Source: Clostridiales bacterium (GTDB taxonomy: Bacteria; Bacillota; Clostridia; Christensenellales; Aristaeellaceae). Taken from it: a stretch of 64,000 nucleotides of DNA. The translations under genes were made by a program, and so were the position numbers. The notes beneath the pieces were generated by a model. That model saw nothing but the letters and a program-made list of their open reading frames with translations, had not been told where the DNA came from and ran no database searches. Location: NCBI GenBank assembly GCA_012523405.1, contig JAAYIN010000108.1, positions 44,524 through 108,523 on the forward strand, read 5' to 3'. Positions 27,316 through 35,892 of this stretch are shown here, one piece after another. The stretch's first letter is position 1, and the number at the start of each line of letters is the position of its first letter.

Positions 27316-28421
27316 TGATCAAAACGCCCCTTGAAATCAGTTGTTGCGCAGTCGGTCAGCGGAAGCTTGATGGGCATGCCCTTTGCGGCAGATAGGTAGA
27401 TTGCGAGCACCAATTCCAGTGCGCGCATACCTGCCTCACCGTCTACATAGGGCGCGCGGCCGCTCCTAATGGCATCGATTACGTCGGCGTATAGCGGCGT
27501 GTGACCAAAGCCGTATACATTGGGCGGATTGTCGCTGAATTCATTCTTGACAGCATCGGGATCGCTTGCATCATTGCGGAAAGTCCATTCCTCAATGATG
27601 TTGACACTCTTGCCGCCTGCCTTCACCGTGCCGTTTTGCCCAAAGAGATAAAGCGTTTCTTCCAGATTGTGAGGGTAGATGTTTGTCGTGCCCTCGATGA
27701 GACCGTATGAACCGTTGGAGAACTTCACAACAGCCAGCCCGAGGTCTTCGGCTTCGATGAAGTCATGCTCCAAATTATCGGTGTACGCCATCACTTCTGT
27801 GACGTCATTGCCCATCATCCAGCGGAGCAGGTCGATGTTGTGGATGCACTGATTCATGAGCGCGCCGCCATCCTGCGCCCAAGTGCCGCGCCATGGGGCT
27901 TGCTCGTAGTAGCTGTAGCCGCGATTCCAGCGGACATGCGCCGCACCGTGCAGGAGCTTGCCGAAATTGCCGGCATCCATAGCACAGCGAATCTTTTGAA
28001 TGGACTTGTTGAAACGATTTTGATGGCATGCGCAGAGCTTTACATTGGCAGCTTTTGCTGCGGTGATGAGCGCGCGCGCATCCTTCATGCTAAGGGCAAT
28101 GGGTTTTTCAATGATGATATGACTTCCCGCAGCGATTACGTCAAGACCAATGGCTGCATGCTTTCCGCTTTCGGTGGCAACAGCGCAGAGCTGAGGCTTT
28201 TCGCTTTGCAGCATGTCGCGGTAATCCGTGTAGCGGGCAATGGTACTTCGGAGGTCTTCTGGAACCAGCGCCAGCACCTTCTCCATGTTTTCTGCCACAG
28301 GGTCGCAAACAGCAACGATCTGGAGATTGCCCGTGCTGTGCAGCGCTGCTGCAATATGATTAGGTGCAATGCGGCCGCAGCCAATCAAGGCATAGCGAAG
28401 TTTTTCACTCATTGGTATCAT
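27312..28421 (-). CDS. Gfo/Idh/MocA family oxidoreductase (WbpB/WlbA-like)
   Basis: A 369-residue NAD-dependent sugar dehydrogenase. The Rossmann motif is [13 protein letters not shown] (about 13-25), the catalytic EKPIALS lies near residue 97, and [20 protein letters not shown] carries the family His/Asp. In the WbpABDE route WbpB oxidises C3 of UDP-N-acetylglucosaminuronic acid. AAAGGGG is well spaced for the first ATG at 28421; an ATG at 28412 is possible. It follows the WbpA-like gene by 16 bases. Confidence 0.9.
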   Translation of the reverse strand: MIPMSEKLRYALIGCGRIAPNHIAAALHSTGNLQIVAVCDPVAENMEKVLALVPEDLRSTIARYTDYRDMLQSEKPQLCAVATESGKHAAIGLDVIAAGSHIIIEKPIALSMKDARALITAAKAANVKLCACHQNRFNKSIQKIRCAMDAGNFGKLLHGAAHVRWNRGYSYYEQAPWRGTWAQDGGALMNQCIHNIDLLRWMMGNDVTEVMAYTDNLEHDFIEAEDLGLAVVKFSNGSYGLIEGTTNIYPHNLEETLYLFGQNGTVKAGGKSVNIIEEWTFRNDASDPDAVKNEFSDNPPNVYGFGHTPLYADVIDAIRSGRAPYVDGEAGMRALELVLAIYLSAAKGMPIKLPLTDCATTDFKGRFDQ

Positions 28422-28437
28422 TAAGCCCCTTTCAGGA

Positions 28438-29748
28438 TTAAAGTACTTCCAAATTGTCGCGCTTGGTGACGTTCTTCATCGCGTTCTTTGTGTCAAAGAT
28501 CAAGGACGCATGCTCTGCGACAAAGTCGTAGTCGACGTTGGTATGCGCGGTTGTGATCATCACGAGGTCAGCATTCTTAAGCGCTTCTTTTGTCAGCGCG
28601 GGGATGCCCTGATGGGTTTCGCCCTCATGGGTGATATATTCAGGGATATAGGGATCAAAGAAGCTCACATCTGCGCCGTAGGTATTCAGGCATTTGATGA
28701 CGCTGATGGCGGGGCTTTCGCGGAAATCATCGATGTCCTGCTTATAAGCAACGCCAAGGATCAGCACCTTTGCGCCGTTCATCGCTTTCTTTTGGCGATT
28801 GAGGGCGGTCATGGCACGCTGGGTGCAATATTCAGGCATACGGTCGTTGACCATCATGCTGGATTCAATCATTGAGGTGTGGAAGCCGTACTCGCGCGCC
28901 TTCCAGCTGAGGTAATAGGGGTCAAGCGGGATGCAGTGACCGCCGAGACCCGGGCCTGGATAGAACGCCTGAAAGCCATAGGGCTTGCTCTTGGCAGCGT
29001 CCACAACTTCCCAAATATTAATGCCCATCTTGTTGCAGAGCATGGCAAGCTCGTTCACAAGACCGATGTTGACATTGCGGTAGGTATTTTCAAGAATCTT
29101 TTCCATTTCGGCAACTGCGGGGCAGCTGACGCGATGGACGGGCGCTTCCAAAACAGCCTCATAAAGCGTTGCGGCGATGTCTGTGCACTCGGGGGTGCAG
29201 CCGCCAACAACCTTGGGGGTATTCTTGGTTTTATAGATCAGGTTGCCTGGGTCAACGCGTTCGGGCGAAAAAGCAAGATAAAAATCGGTTCCGCATTTGA
29301 GACCTGATTTCTCCAAAATAGGCTTTAGCAGCTCTTCGGTTGTGCCAGGATAGGTGGTGGACTCAAGGACGATGAGCATGTCGCTGTGCATATGGGGCGT
29401 GATGCTCTCGGCAGATGCTCGCACATAGCTGATATCGGGCTGCTGATGCGCGTCAAGGGGAGTCGGCACAGCGATGCAAACGCAGTCGCAGGAAGCGACA
29501 GCTGCAAAATCTGTGGTTGCGCGCAGATGACCGCTGGCTACGATGGCTTCAAGGTCAGCGTTGACCACGTCACCGATGTAGTTGTGCCCTGCGTTAACCA
29601 TTTCAACCTTTTGATCCTGTACATCAAATCCGATGACGTGAAAGCCCGCCTTCGCCTTTTCCACAGCTAGCGGCAGTCCGACATAGCCTAGACCTACAAC
29701 TCCTAGTGTGACGGTGCGATCCATGATTTTTTGCTTCAATAATGACAT
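28438..29748 (-). CDS. UDP-N-acetylglucosamine 6-dehydrogenase (WbpA-like)
   Basis: A 436-residue nucleotide-sugar dehydrogenase of the UDP-HexNAc branch. The N-terminal NAD motif is GVVGLGYVGLPLA, the catalytic Cys272 lies in GLGGHCIPLDPYYLSWKA, and a third UDP-binding domain contains VLILGVAYKQDIDDFRESPA. It oxidises C6 of UDP-GlcNAc (or UDP-ManNAc) to the uronic acid. ATG 29748 follows AAGGAGA. It is the first gene of the operon and matches the first step of WbpA-B-D-E chemistry. Confidence 0.93.
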   Translation of the reverse strand: MSLLKQKIMDRTVTLGVVGLGYVGLPLAVEKAKAGFHVIGFDVQDQKVEMVNAGHNYIGDVVNADLEAIVASGHLRATTDFAAVASCDCVCIAVPTPLDAHQQPDISYVRASAESITPHMHSDMLIVLESTTYPGTTEELLKPILEKSGLKCGTDFYLAFSPERVDPGNLIYKTKNTPKVVGGCTPECTDIAATLYEAVLEAPVHRVSCPAVAEMEKILENTYRNVNIGLVNELAMLCNKMGINIWEVVDAAKSKPYGFQAFYPGPGLGGHCIPLDPYYLSWKAREYGFHTSMIESSMMVNDRMPEYCTQRAMTALNRQKKAMNGAKVLILGVAYKQDIDDFRESPAISVIKCLNTYGADVSFFDPYIPEYITHEGETHQGIPALTKEALKNADLVMITTAHTNVDYDFVAEHASLIFDTKNAMKNVTKRDNLEVL

Positions 29749-29811
29749 AAAAGAATCTCCTTCGCTCGTCAAAAGTAATGGAATACTCGTGTTGAAAACC
29801 TTAATGCTAGT

Positions 29812-29840
29812 ATGATACAGCAGAATAAAGGGCAAGTCAA
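29812..29840 (-). promoter_or_regulatory. Promoter of the wbp-like operon
   Basis: On the minus strand: TTGACT at 29840-29835, a 17-bp spacer and TATCAT at 29817-29812, about 65 bases upstream of the WbpA-like start. Confidence 0.65.
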
Positions 29841-29863
29841 TTAGGCCCCTTTAGGTGTTTGGA

Positions 29864-30973
29864 TCACTCGAAAATGAAGAACTCGCACTCGAGCCTGCCG
29901 TTGTAAAGCCTGCGCTTCTTGGTGGCACGGCGGCCGAAATAGCGCTCGAAAGCTGCATCGGATGTAATCACGCCCATCTTCCAGCCTGGATGACGCTTGA
30001 GGAGCTTGCCTAGTTCGCCATATAGCACGCGTGCATGCTTCAGGTCGCTGAGGCGCTCGCCATAGGGTGGATTGCATAGGAAAACACCTGTATCGCCTTC
30101 CAAGGTAAGCGTTTTGAGGTCTGTGAGGCTTGTGGTGATTTTGCCTGTGAAGCCTGCCTGAGCGATATGCTTGGCGCAGAGCTTTAGGGCTTCGGGGTCA
30201 AGGTCACTGCCTGCGATGGAGAAGGGGGCATCTGCGCTGTAGGAAGCCTGTGCCTTCTCGCGAACGGCGGCCATCTCTTCCTTTGGCATGAAGGGATAAT
30301 CCTCGCATGCAAACTTTCTGGAAAGCCCCGCGGGCTTGCTTGTCGCCTTGATCGCAGCTTCGATCAGCAATGTGCCTGTGCCGCAGCAGGGATCATAAAA
30401 GGGCATCTGTGTGCGCCAAGGGCTCATGTCAATCAGCGATGCGGCAAGCGTCTCGCGAAGAGGTGCTTCGCCGTTCCATGTGCGGTAGCCGCGGCGATTG
30501 AGTGCATCGCCGCTTAGGTCAAGCGTGATGCGTGCATTGTCGCGAACGACGGCAATATCAATCGGAAAGCGAGTGCCTGTTTCGGGCAGACGCGAAATGC
30601 CGAGCTTTTGCTGCATGCGGGTGATGATCGCTTTTTTGCTAATCGCTTGGCAATCGCGCACGCTCATCAACTGGCTGCGCACGCATTTTCCGCTGACATG
30701 GATCATTCCGTCACGGGTCAAAAGACGCTCCCATGCGATGCTTGAGGTGAGCTGGAATAAATCCTCAAATGTATATACTTCATGTTCAGCCAAAATCATG
30801 AGCACACGGTCTGCTGTCCTCAGCTGAAGGTTTGCCTCAAAAGCCTGAGCAAGTGTGCCTGTAAAACGAGCGCCGCCCTGCTCTGCTTTTGCGGGAATGC
30901 CAAGGCGCTTGAGTTCGTTTGCGACAACACCTTCAAGTCCGAATGCTGCTGTTGCTAAAAATGTGTTTTCCAT
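29864..30973 (-). CDS. THUMP-domain class I SAM-dependent RNA methyltransferase
   Basis: A 369-residue methyltransferase of the RlmL-N/YpsC (UPF0020) family. The N-terminal ferredoxin-like/THUMP region (about 1-155) contains GLEGVVANELKRLGI. The catalytic Rossmann domain holds YDPCCGTGTLLIEAA (SAM site) and the FLCNPPYGERL motif (NPPY-type) for N2-guanine methylation of 23S rRNA. Length matches the single-domain Gram-positive form rather than the fused E. coli RlmKL. AGGAGA precedes the ATG. Confidence 0.92.
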   Translation of the reverse strand: MENTFLATAAFGLEGVVANELKRLGIPAKAEQGGARFTGTLAQAFEANLQLRTADRVLMILAEHEVYTFEDLFQLTSSIAWERLLTRDGMIHVSGKCVRSQLMSVRDCQAISKKAIITRMQQKLGISRLPETGTRFPIDIAVVRDNARITLDLSGDALNRRGYRTWNGEAPLRETLAASLIDMSPWRTQMPFYDPCCGTGTLLIEAAIKATSKPAGLSRKFACEDYPFMPKEEMAAVREKAQASYSADAPFSIAGSDLDPEALKLCAKHIAQAGFTGKITTSLTDLKTLTLEGDTGVFLCNPPYGERLSDLKHARVLYGELGKLLKRHPGWKMGVITSDAAFERYFGRRATKKRRLYNGRLECEFFIFE

Positions 30974-31021
30974 CTGTTGTAGTTTCTCCTATTCTGATCA
31001 TCCATCTGGACAATCCTATCT

Positions 31022-31051
31022 ATTATAGCATGGGAATTTGAAGCAGGGCAA
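31022..31051 (-). promoter_or_regulatory. Promoter of the RNA methyltransferase gene
   Basis: On the minus strand: TTGCCC at 31051-31046, an 18-bp spacer and TATAAT at 31027-31022. The -35 overlaps the base of the hairpin at 31048-31085. Confidence 0.55.
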
Positions 31052-31085
31052 GCCTGCATTGCAAATACAGGCAATGCGGGCTTGC
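31048..31085. terminator. Hairpin in the 31 kb intergenic region
   Basis: 15-bp arms GCAAGCCTGCATTGC (31048-31062) and GCAATGCGGGCTTGC (31071-31085) with an 8-base loop and one G-U pair. There is no T-tract. It lies directly after the minus-strand gene remnant and probably ends that transcript. Confidence 0.5.
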
Positions 31086-31094
31086 TGCGGCCGA

Positions 31095-31400
31095 TTATTT
31101 ATTTTTGAACGCTCGTTTTTTGATATGGGTCCATACTAATGATGCCGCCATAGAAAGACCGCCAAATGGTTTATTGCTCCAAAAAGACCATGCGCATCAT
31201 GCGATCAAGCTATTGATAGAATCCTCCAGTTCGGCAACATGCTCTAGATCTGCAGCTAAGCGCAATGCAGCCAGTTTATCGCGTGCACCACGGCTTGGAC
31301 AACGGTAATACCCTTGTCCGAATTGTAAAATAGAAACATTTACAATTACTGATGCTGCTTGTGAACTTGGAATCAAAATGATCAAAAGGTGCAAGCTAAT
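31095..31400 (-). pseudogene. Possible gene remnant with an in-frame TGA
   Basis: On the minus strand one frame reads coding-like from about 31400 (segment QFGQGYYRCPSRGARDKL) to a TGA at 31199-31197. It then continues in the same frame for 33 more codons, ending WTHIKKRAFKNK at a TAA (31097-31095). The C-terminal piece has the look of a membrane-protein tail. No start codon or ribosome site is evident. A decayed gene is the simplest reading; chance is not excluded. Confidence 0.3.
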
Positions 31401-31426
31401 GCTACAAAGCAAAAGGGGGCGCGAGG

Positions 31427-31789
31427 ATGATGGTGAGAGAGTTTGCATTTGGGAGCGTTGTTTATCCCGTGATTGAGCTGGCGTATCGAAAACGAACCCA
31501 TCCCACGATGGCGCTTGCGGGCGGGCTTGGTGTGTGCGCAATCGCTGCGATCTACAAATCAAAAAAATGCCGCCCCATATGGCGGCAAGCGCTGATGGGC
31601 GGCGTTTCGATTACAATGATTGAACTGGGGATCGGCATGCTTTTTAACAAGCGCTACCGTATCTGGGATTACCGCAGATCACCGATGAATGTGCGCGGAC
31701 AAATCTGCTTGCCCTTTACATTCGCATGGTGCGGTCTAAGCTATCTGGCACTTCTGGGCATGCGTATGTCAGACAGCGTTCGCTCATAG
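31427..31789 (+). CDS. Small membrane protein, putative ABC_trans_CmpB-like family
   Basis: A 120-residue protein with about three hydrophobic segments. The block YRIWDYRRSPMNVRGQICLPF followed by FAWCGLSYL resembles the conserved WDY...P.N..GxICL...W core of the putative ABC-transporter permease family (PF06541-like). The family function is unknown. An AGGGGGC site precedes the tandem ATGs at 31427 and 31430. Its 3' end overlaps the convergent epimerase gene by six bases. Confidence 0.7.
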   Translation: MMVREFAFGSVVYPVIELAYRKRTHPTMALAGGLGVCAIAAIYKSKKCRPIWRQALMGGVSITMIELGIGMLFNKRYRIWDYRRSPMNVRGQICLPFTFAWCGLSYLALLGMRMSDSVRS

Positions 31790-32881
31790 CTCGGCAAGCA
31801 GGATATCTGCGATATACTTGCTCGCCTTGCCATCGCCGTATGGATTGGTTGCGTGTGCCATGGCGTTGTAGAGATCTTGATCGGTCAGCAATTCGGTGAC
31901 CGCGTCATAAATGGTTTGTTCATTGGTGCCAACGAGCCTGAGTGTTCCCGCGATGACGCCTTCGGGGCGCTCGGTGGTGTCGCGCATCACGAGCACAGGC
32001 TTGCCAAGGGCGGGCGCTTCCTCTTGAATGCCGCCGCTGTCGGTCAAAATCAAATGGGAAGCGGACATGAAGTTGTGAAAATCGATTACATCCAGCGGCT
32101 CGATCATATGAATGCGGTCCTGTCCGCCAAAGCACTGCATCGCCATGTCGCGTACGACAGGGTTCATGTGCATGGGGTAGATCACCTTCACATCGGGCGT
32201 TTCGTCCACCACGCGGCGAATGGCTGAGAACATCTCGTGCATGGGCTCGCCTAGGTTTTCGCGGCGGTGAGCTGTGAGCAACACCAATCGGCTTCCCTGT
32301 GACCACTTGATTTCTGGGTGGACATAATCGGAAAGAACGGTGGTATTGAGCGCATCGATGACGGTGTTGCCTGTCACGAAGATATGCTCCCGTTTTTTGC
32401 CCTCGCTAAGGAGATTTTGCATGCTCATATCAGTGGGCGCAAAATAAAAGCGGGAGATCAAGTCCACCGCTTGGCGGTTAAATTCTTCGGGATAGGGCGA
32501 GTAGATATTATGGGTGCGCAGCCCTGCTTCGACATGCCCGATGGGGATTTGCATATAAAAGCAAGCAAGCGCCGTAACAAAGGCAGTCGAAGTATCGCCG
32601 TGCACAAGCACGATATCGGGCTTCTCGGCCTCCAGAATTTCCTTAAACTTCGCCAAAATATTGATCGTTACATCAAAGAGGGTTTGATTTTCCTTCATGA
32701 TGCATAGGTCATATTTGGGGTGTACATCAAAACAGGTCAGGATTTGGTCGAGCATTTGCCGATGCTGACCTGTTACGCATACGATGGTCTCAAATTCAGG
32801 ACGTTGATTTAGTTCCAAAACCAAGGGGCACATTTTAATCGCTTCTGGCCTTGTGCCGAAAACAAGCATCACTTTTTTCAA
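31784..32881 (-). CDS. wecB: Non-hydrolysing UDP-N-acetylglucosamine 2-epimerase
   Basis: A 365-residue GT-B-fold epimerase that interconverts UDP-GlcNAc and UDP-ManNAc. Motifs include FGTRPEAIKMCPL (residues 8-20), VLVHGDTSTAF, GHVEAGLRTHNIYSPYPEEFNR, and the LTDSGGIQEEAPALGKPVLVMRDTTERPEG block that binds UDP. It starts with TTG at 32881 because the family N-terminus (KKVMLVFGTRPE) begins there and GGAG lies upstream. It could supply teichoic-acid-type ManNAc or act with the nearby wbp-like operon. Confidence 0.94.
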   Translation of the reverse strand: MKKVMLVFGTRPEAIKMCPLVLELNQRPEFETIVCVTGQHRQMLDQILTCFDVHPKYDLCIMKENQTLFDVTINILAKFKEILEAEKPDIVLVHGDTSTAFVTALACFYMQIPIGHVEAGLRTHNIYSPYPEEFNRQAVDLISRFYFAPTDMSMQNLLSEGKKREHIFVTGNTVIDALNTTVLSDYVHPEIKWSQGSRLVLLTAHRRENLGEPMHEMFSAIRRVVDETPDVKVIYPMHMNPVVRDMAMQCFGGQDRIHMIEPLDVIDFHNFMSASHLILTDSGGIQEEAPALGKPVLVMRDTTERPEGVIAGTLRLVGTNEQTIYDAVTELLTDQDLYNAMAHATNPYGDGKASKYIADILLAEL

Positions 32882-32929
32882 GCGAGTACTCCAATCCGCC
32901 GCATTGCTGCGGCTATCATTTGCATTAGG

Positions 32930-33700
32930 TCATGTATGGTCATTGCAGAGCATAAACATTTTCTGCATATGCTGAAGTGTTTCCTCGTCCTCCATGGACG
33001 AAAGAAAGGTGACTGTGCCGCCTGATTTGCCTGATAGCAGCCCAGATTGTGAAAGTCTGCGCCCAAGCTGGCGAACGGTGCCTGCATTGCCATCGATGAG
33101 CGCTACATTCTCTGAAAAAAAACGCGCGATGGTGTCCCTTAGGAATACGTAATGCGTGCAGCCAAGAACAACGGATTTGATGGGTTGATCCAAATAAGGC
33201 GAGAGCAGAGAATGAAGCAGCGACTCAACGCGCTCCCCTTCCAGCTCTCCTGCCTCCACACATTCCATCAGCCCCGGGCAGGGGATGGGAACAGCGTCTT
33301 TGCCATATTGGTGCATCAAGGAGTGGAACTTGGGCTGGGTGAGGGTGACATGCGTCGCTAGCACCAGCACAGCGCCGTCGCCTTTGAGCAATGAAGCGGG
33401 CTTGAGTGCGGGCTCCATCCCGATAATGGGCATTTCAAGCTCTTGGCGCAGCTCGCCTGCCGCAACGCTTGTTGCGGTATTACATGCCAGTACAATGGCT
33501 TTGCAATTCAGTGCGATGAGCCTGCTTACGGCTTCATGCGTATATCTGAGCACTTCAGCGGGCGGTTTGTCGCCGTAGGGGATATGAAGCGTATCGCCAA
33601 AATAGACAAAGTCTTCATTTGGCATTTGCTGCAATGCTTCGCCCAGTACGCTAATGCCGCCTAGCCCACTGTCAAAAAAGCCAATCGGACGATTGTCCAA
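32930..33700 (-). CDS. murI: Glutamate racemase
   Basis: A 256-residue cofactor-independent racemase making D-glutamate for peptidoglycan. DNRPIGFFDSGLGG holds the catalytic-loop Asp and Ser. The two catalytic cysteines lie in VLACNTATS and VLGCTHY. The start is the TTG at 33700, preceded by GGAGGT at good spacing, rather than the TTG 51 bases upstream. It ends about 50 bases before the 2-epimerase start, so both envelope genes may share a transcript. Confidence 0.95.
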   Translation of the reverse strand: MDNRPIGFFDSGLGGISVLGEALQQMPNEDFVYFGDTLHIPYGDKPPAEVLRYTHEAVSRLIALNCKAIVLACNTATSVAAGELRQELEMPIIGMEPALKPASLLKGDGAVLVLATHVTLTQPKFHSLMHQYGKDAVPIPCPGLMECVEAGELEGERVESLLHSLLSPYLDQPIKSVVLGCTHYVFLRDTIARFFSENVALIDGNAGTVRQLGRRLSQSGLLSGKSGGTVTFLSSMEDEETLQHMQKMFMLCNDHT

Positions 33701-33845
33701 AGGTATCCACCTCCAGTTATCGATTATACCTGCAAGAAGGCGGTTTTTCAAGTCTAATCGGCTTAAACTCGCGAAATCAGCTGTTTTGTAGAATGCTGAG
33801 AGAAAATTTGGTTGTGGAAAAATGCGTCAAACGATGATGACACGG

Positions 33846-34859
33846 CTAATTGAGCACATCAAAAATAGCGTCAGCTAAATAGGGCATAGCCGCCAGCGCT
33901 TCCTGCAAACTGTTGCGGTTGTTACCAACTTCGACCAATATACAGCCTGTGGCGACATGCTGATTAAATCGCCCTGATTTGAGCCTGATATCTTTGCACA
34001 GACCGGCTGACTGCTCATTGAGAGAATCGGTGATGGCCTGCGCGATGGAAAGGTTTGATTCCCAATCGGGTTTTTGATCAAAACCCTGCGTGGTTTGCCC
34101 TTCCCCCTTGCCGATGAGCAGCATGAGCTTTGCGATCTCATTGCCCCCGATGCTTACGGTGTTCGCGCCGCCTTGCGATGCGACATAGGCATCCCTATGC
34201 AGGTCAATATACAGGTCAAATTGTTCGCCACTGGATTTTCGTTCCTCCAGCATATCCAAGGAGCGCGTATAGGCGCTGCTGAGATTTGGCGGCTCAAAGG
34301 CTGTGGTGTCATGCACCACATCAAGCCCAAGTCCGCTGAGCAGCGCAACCAAGTCCTCGCCTACGCGAACGACATTGTACTCGCTATCCGCTGTTCGCCA
34401 CTGCTCTGTCTCTTGATAGGACTCGCTTCCCTCGCCTTGCTCGTAAGCTTCGTAGGTGTGGGTGTGATAGATAAGCACTCGCTTCTTTGGCGCCAAAGTA
34501 TCGCTTTTGATAACCTCCAGCACAAATCCATCGCCCGACAGGGCGACCTCGCTTACGGTTGGCGCGGGGGTAGGGGTGAGCGCAGGTCCAATGGCAAAGA
34601 TGTTTTGCTGCGCGGGCGCAGGGGTATCGGGATCTGGCGCAGGGGTGAGCATTTGCTGAGATGTGGTTTGTGACGGGGAGGGGAGCAAGTCCTCATCATC
34701 GTCTACTTCCTTTAGAAAATCCAAGCTTGCAGGCGAAAAGGCCGCCACACTCTGGGAGGAGTGGCAGCTAGGGCAGGGGATCAAGAGCCCAATGCATGTG
34801 CCGCATAGCAGCGATAAAACCAGCACAATCGCCATTTGTACCTTGTGTTGCCTATTCAT
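33846..34859 (-). CDS. spoIIP: Stage II sporulation protein P (SpoIIP)
   Basis: A 337-residue membrane-anchored cell-wall hydrolase. One N-terminal helix (about 8-28) is followed by a Pro/Thr-rich linker and a SpoIIP amidase/endopeptidase domain from about residue 125. VLIYHTHTYEAY, YIDLHRDAY and ILVEVGNNRNSLQEA hold the zinc-ligand His/Glu set. SpoIIP with SpoIID and SpoIIM degrades septal peptidoglycan during engulfment. It lies directly downstream of gpr, the same order as in Bacillus, and supports an endospore-forming host. Confidence 0.93.
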   Translation of the reverse strand: MNRQHKVQMAIVLVLSLLCGTCIGLLIPCPSCHSSQSVAAFSPASLDFLKEVDDDEDLLPSPSQTTSQQMLTPAPDPDTPAPAQQNIFAIGPALTPTPAPTVSEVALSGDGFVLEVIKSDTLAPKKRVLIYHTHTYEAYEQGEGSESYQETEQWRTADSEYNVVRVGEDLVALLSGLGLDVVHDTTAFEPPNLSSAYTRSLDMLEERKSSGEQFDLYIDLHRDAYVASQGGANTVSIGGNEIAKLMLLIGKGEGQTTQGFDQKPDWESNLSIAQAITDSLNEQSAGLCKDIRLKSGRFNQHVATGCILVEVGNNRNSLQEALAAMPYLADAIFDVLN

Positions 34860-34902
34860 TTTGGGTCACCGCCTTCAGTGTCTTACCCAATAGGATATGC
34901 TG

Positions 34903-35826
34903 TTAGTGCATATAGGTATGCAAGGTATCTGTGTCAATTGCGGGTTGAAGTGCCTGATTAATGCCATCCGACAATAAATCGGCAACATTCAGCACCAATT
35001 CATCAATTTCGCGCGGTGTCACAACCATATCGCCAAGGAATCCTTCGGAGACTTGGCGCAGCAATTGCTCCGTTGCCTCCTCGTGCCCCGGTTCAAAAAG
35101 GCCATATTCGTTGATGAGCCTTGCCATGGCATCGCGTGCGATGGTGGAGGCATATACGACCATGGGAACGCCGACCGCGATGACGCGCACCCCAAGCGTT
35201 TCAGCGGTCAGTCCAAGACGGTGATTGCCAACGCCGCTGCCGGGTTCAATGCCCGTATCGGTGATCTGAATGGTGGTGCAGATGCGTTCGCTTTCAAAGG
35301 CGGCAAGTGCGTCGATGGCGATCACGGCGGCGGGCTTTACATGCGCCACAAGACCGCGGGCAAGTTCGGCGGTTTCAATACCTGTAAGACCGAGCACGCC
35401 GGGGGCAATCGCGCTTACGCCCCGAAGCTTCGTCCTCAGTTCATCCGCCATCGCCTGCCTGAGATGCCTTGTCACAAGCAGACGCTCCACCACCCGCGTC
35501 CCAAGCGCATCGGCTGTGACATTGCGGTTGCCAAGACCGACGACCAGAATATCGCCCTCCTCAGGCAAAAGCGTGCGCACTGCCTGCGCGATGAGCTTGA
35601 CAAGCAGCTTCTTTTTCTCCGTGTCATACCGCGGCAGATCGGGATACTCCACGGTAATATATTGCCCGCATTTACGCTTGAGGGCTTCGGCAGCGCTCTC
35701 GCTATCAATGCGAATACGCGTATGCTTGATATCTCCAATTTGATGTGTGTTGACTTGCACACCTTCAATGTGAACGTTTTCCTCCGTAATGCATTCCATA
35801 GCCAGATCCGTACGAAAGCCGCGCAT
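34903..35826 (-). CDS. gpr: GPR endopeptidase (germination protease)
   Basis: A 307-residue spore protease of family A25. It is made as a zymogen that trims its short N-terminal propeptide (MRGFRTDLAME region) and digests small acid-soluble spore proteins at germination. ILVVGLGNRNVTADALGTRVVERLLVTRHL, AVIAIDALAAFES and IQITDTGIEPGSGVGNHR are family signatures. ATG 35826 follows AAGGATGGGG and gives the usual zymogen N-terminus. It is cotranscribed with spoIIP. Confidence 0.95.
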   Translation of the reverse strand: MRGFRTDLAMECITEENVHIEGVQVNTHQIGDIKHTRIRIDSESAAEALKRKCGQYITVEYPDLPRYDTEKKKLLVKLIAQAVRTLLPEEGDILVVGLGNRNVTADALGTRVVERLLVTRHLRQAMADELRTKLRGVSAIAPGVLGLTGIETAELARGLVAHVKPAAVIAIDALAAFESERICTTIQITDTGIEPGSGVGNHRLGLTAETLGVRVIAVGVPMVVYASTIARDAMARLINEYGLFEPGHEEATEQLLRQVSEGFLGDMVVTPREIDELVLNVADLLSDGINQALQPAIDTDTLHTYMH

Positions 35827-35892
35827 GTTATCCCCATCCTTCCATGGGTATAGCATGCACGGCTTAACCAAAATCATTCGTTTGTTTCAAAA

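Noticed and set aside
31197..31199. TGA as a selenocysteine codon
   Set aside because: Only a 5-bp stem follows it, no selenoprotein motif is recognisable, and no selenocysteine machinery is visible; a pseudogene is simpler.
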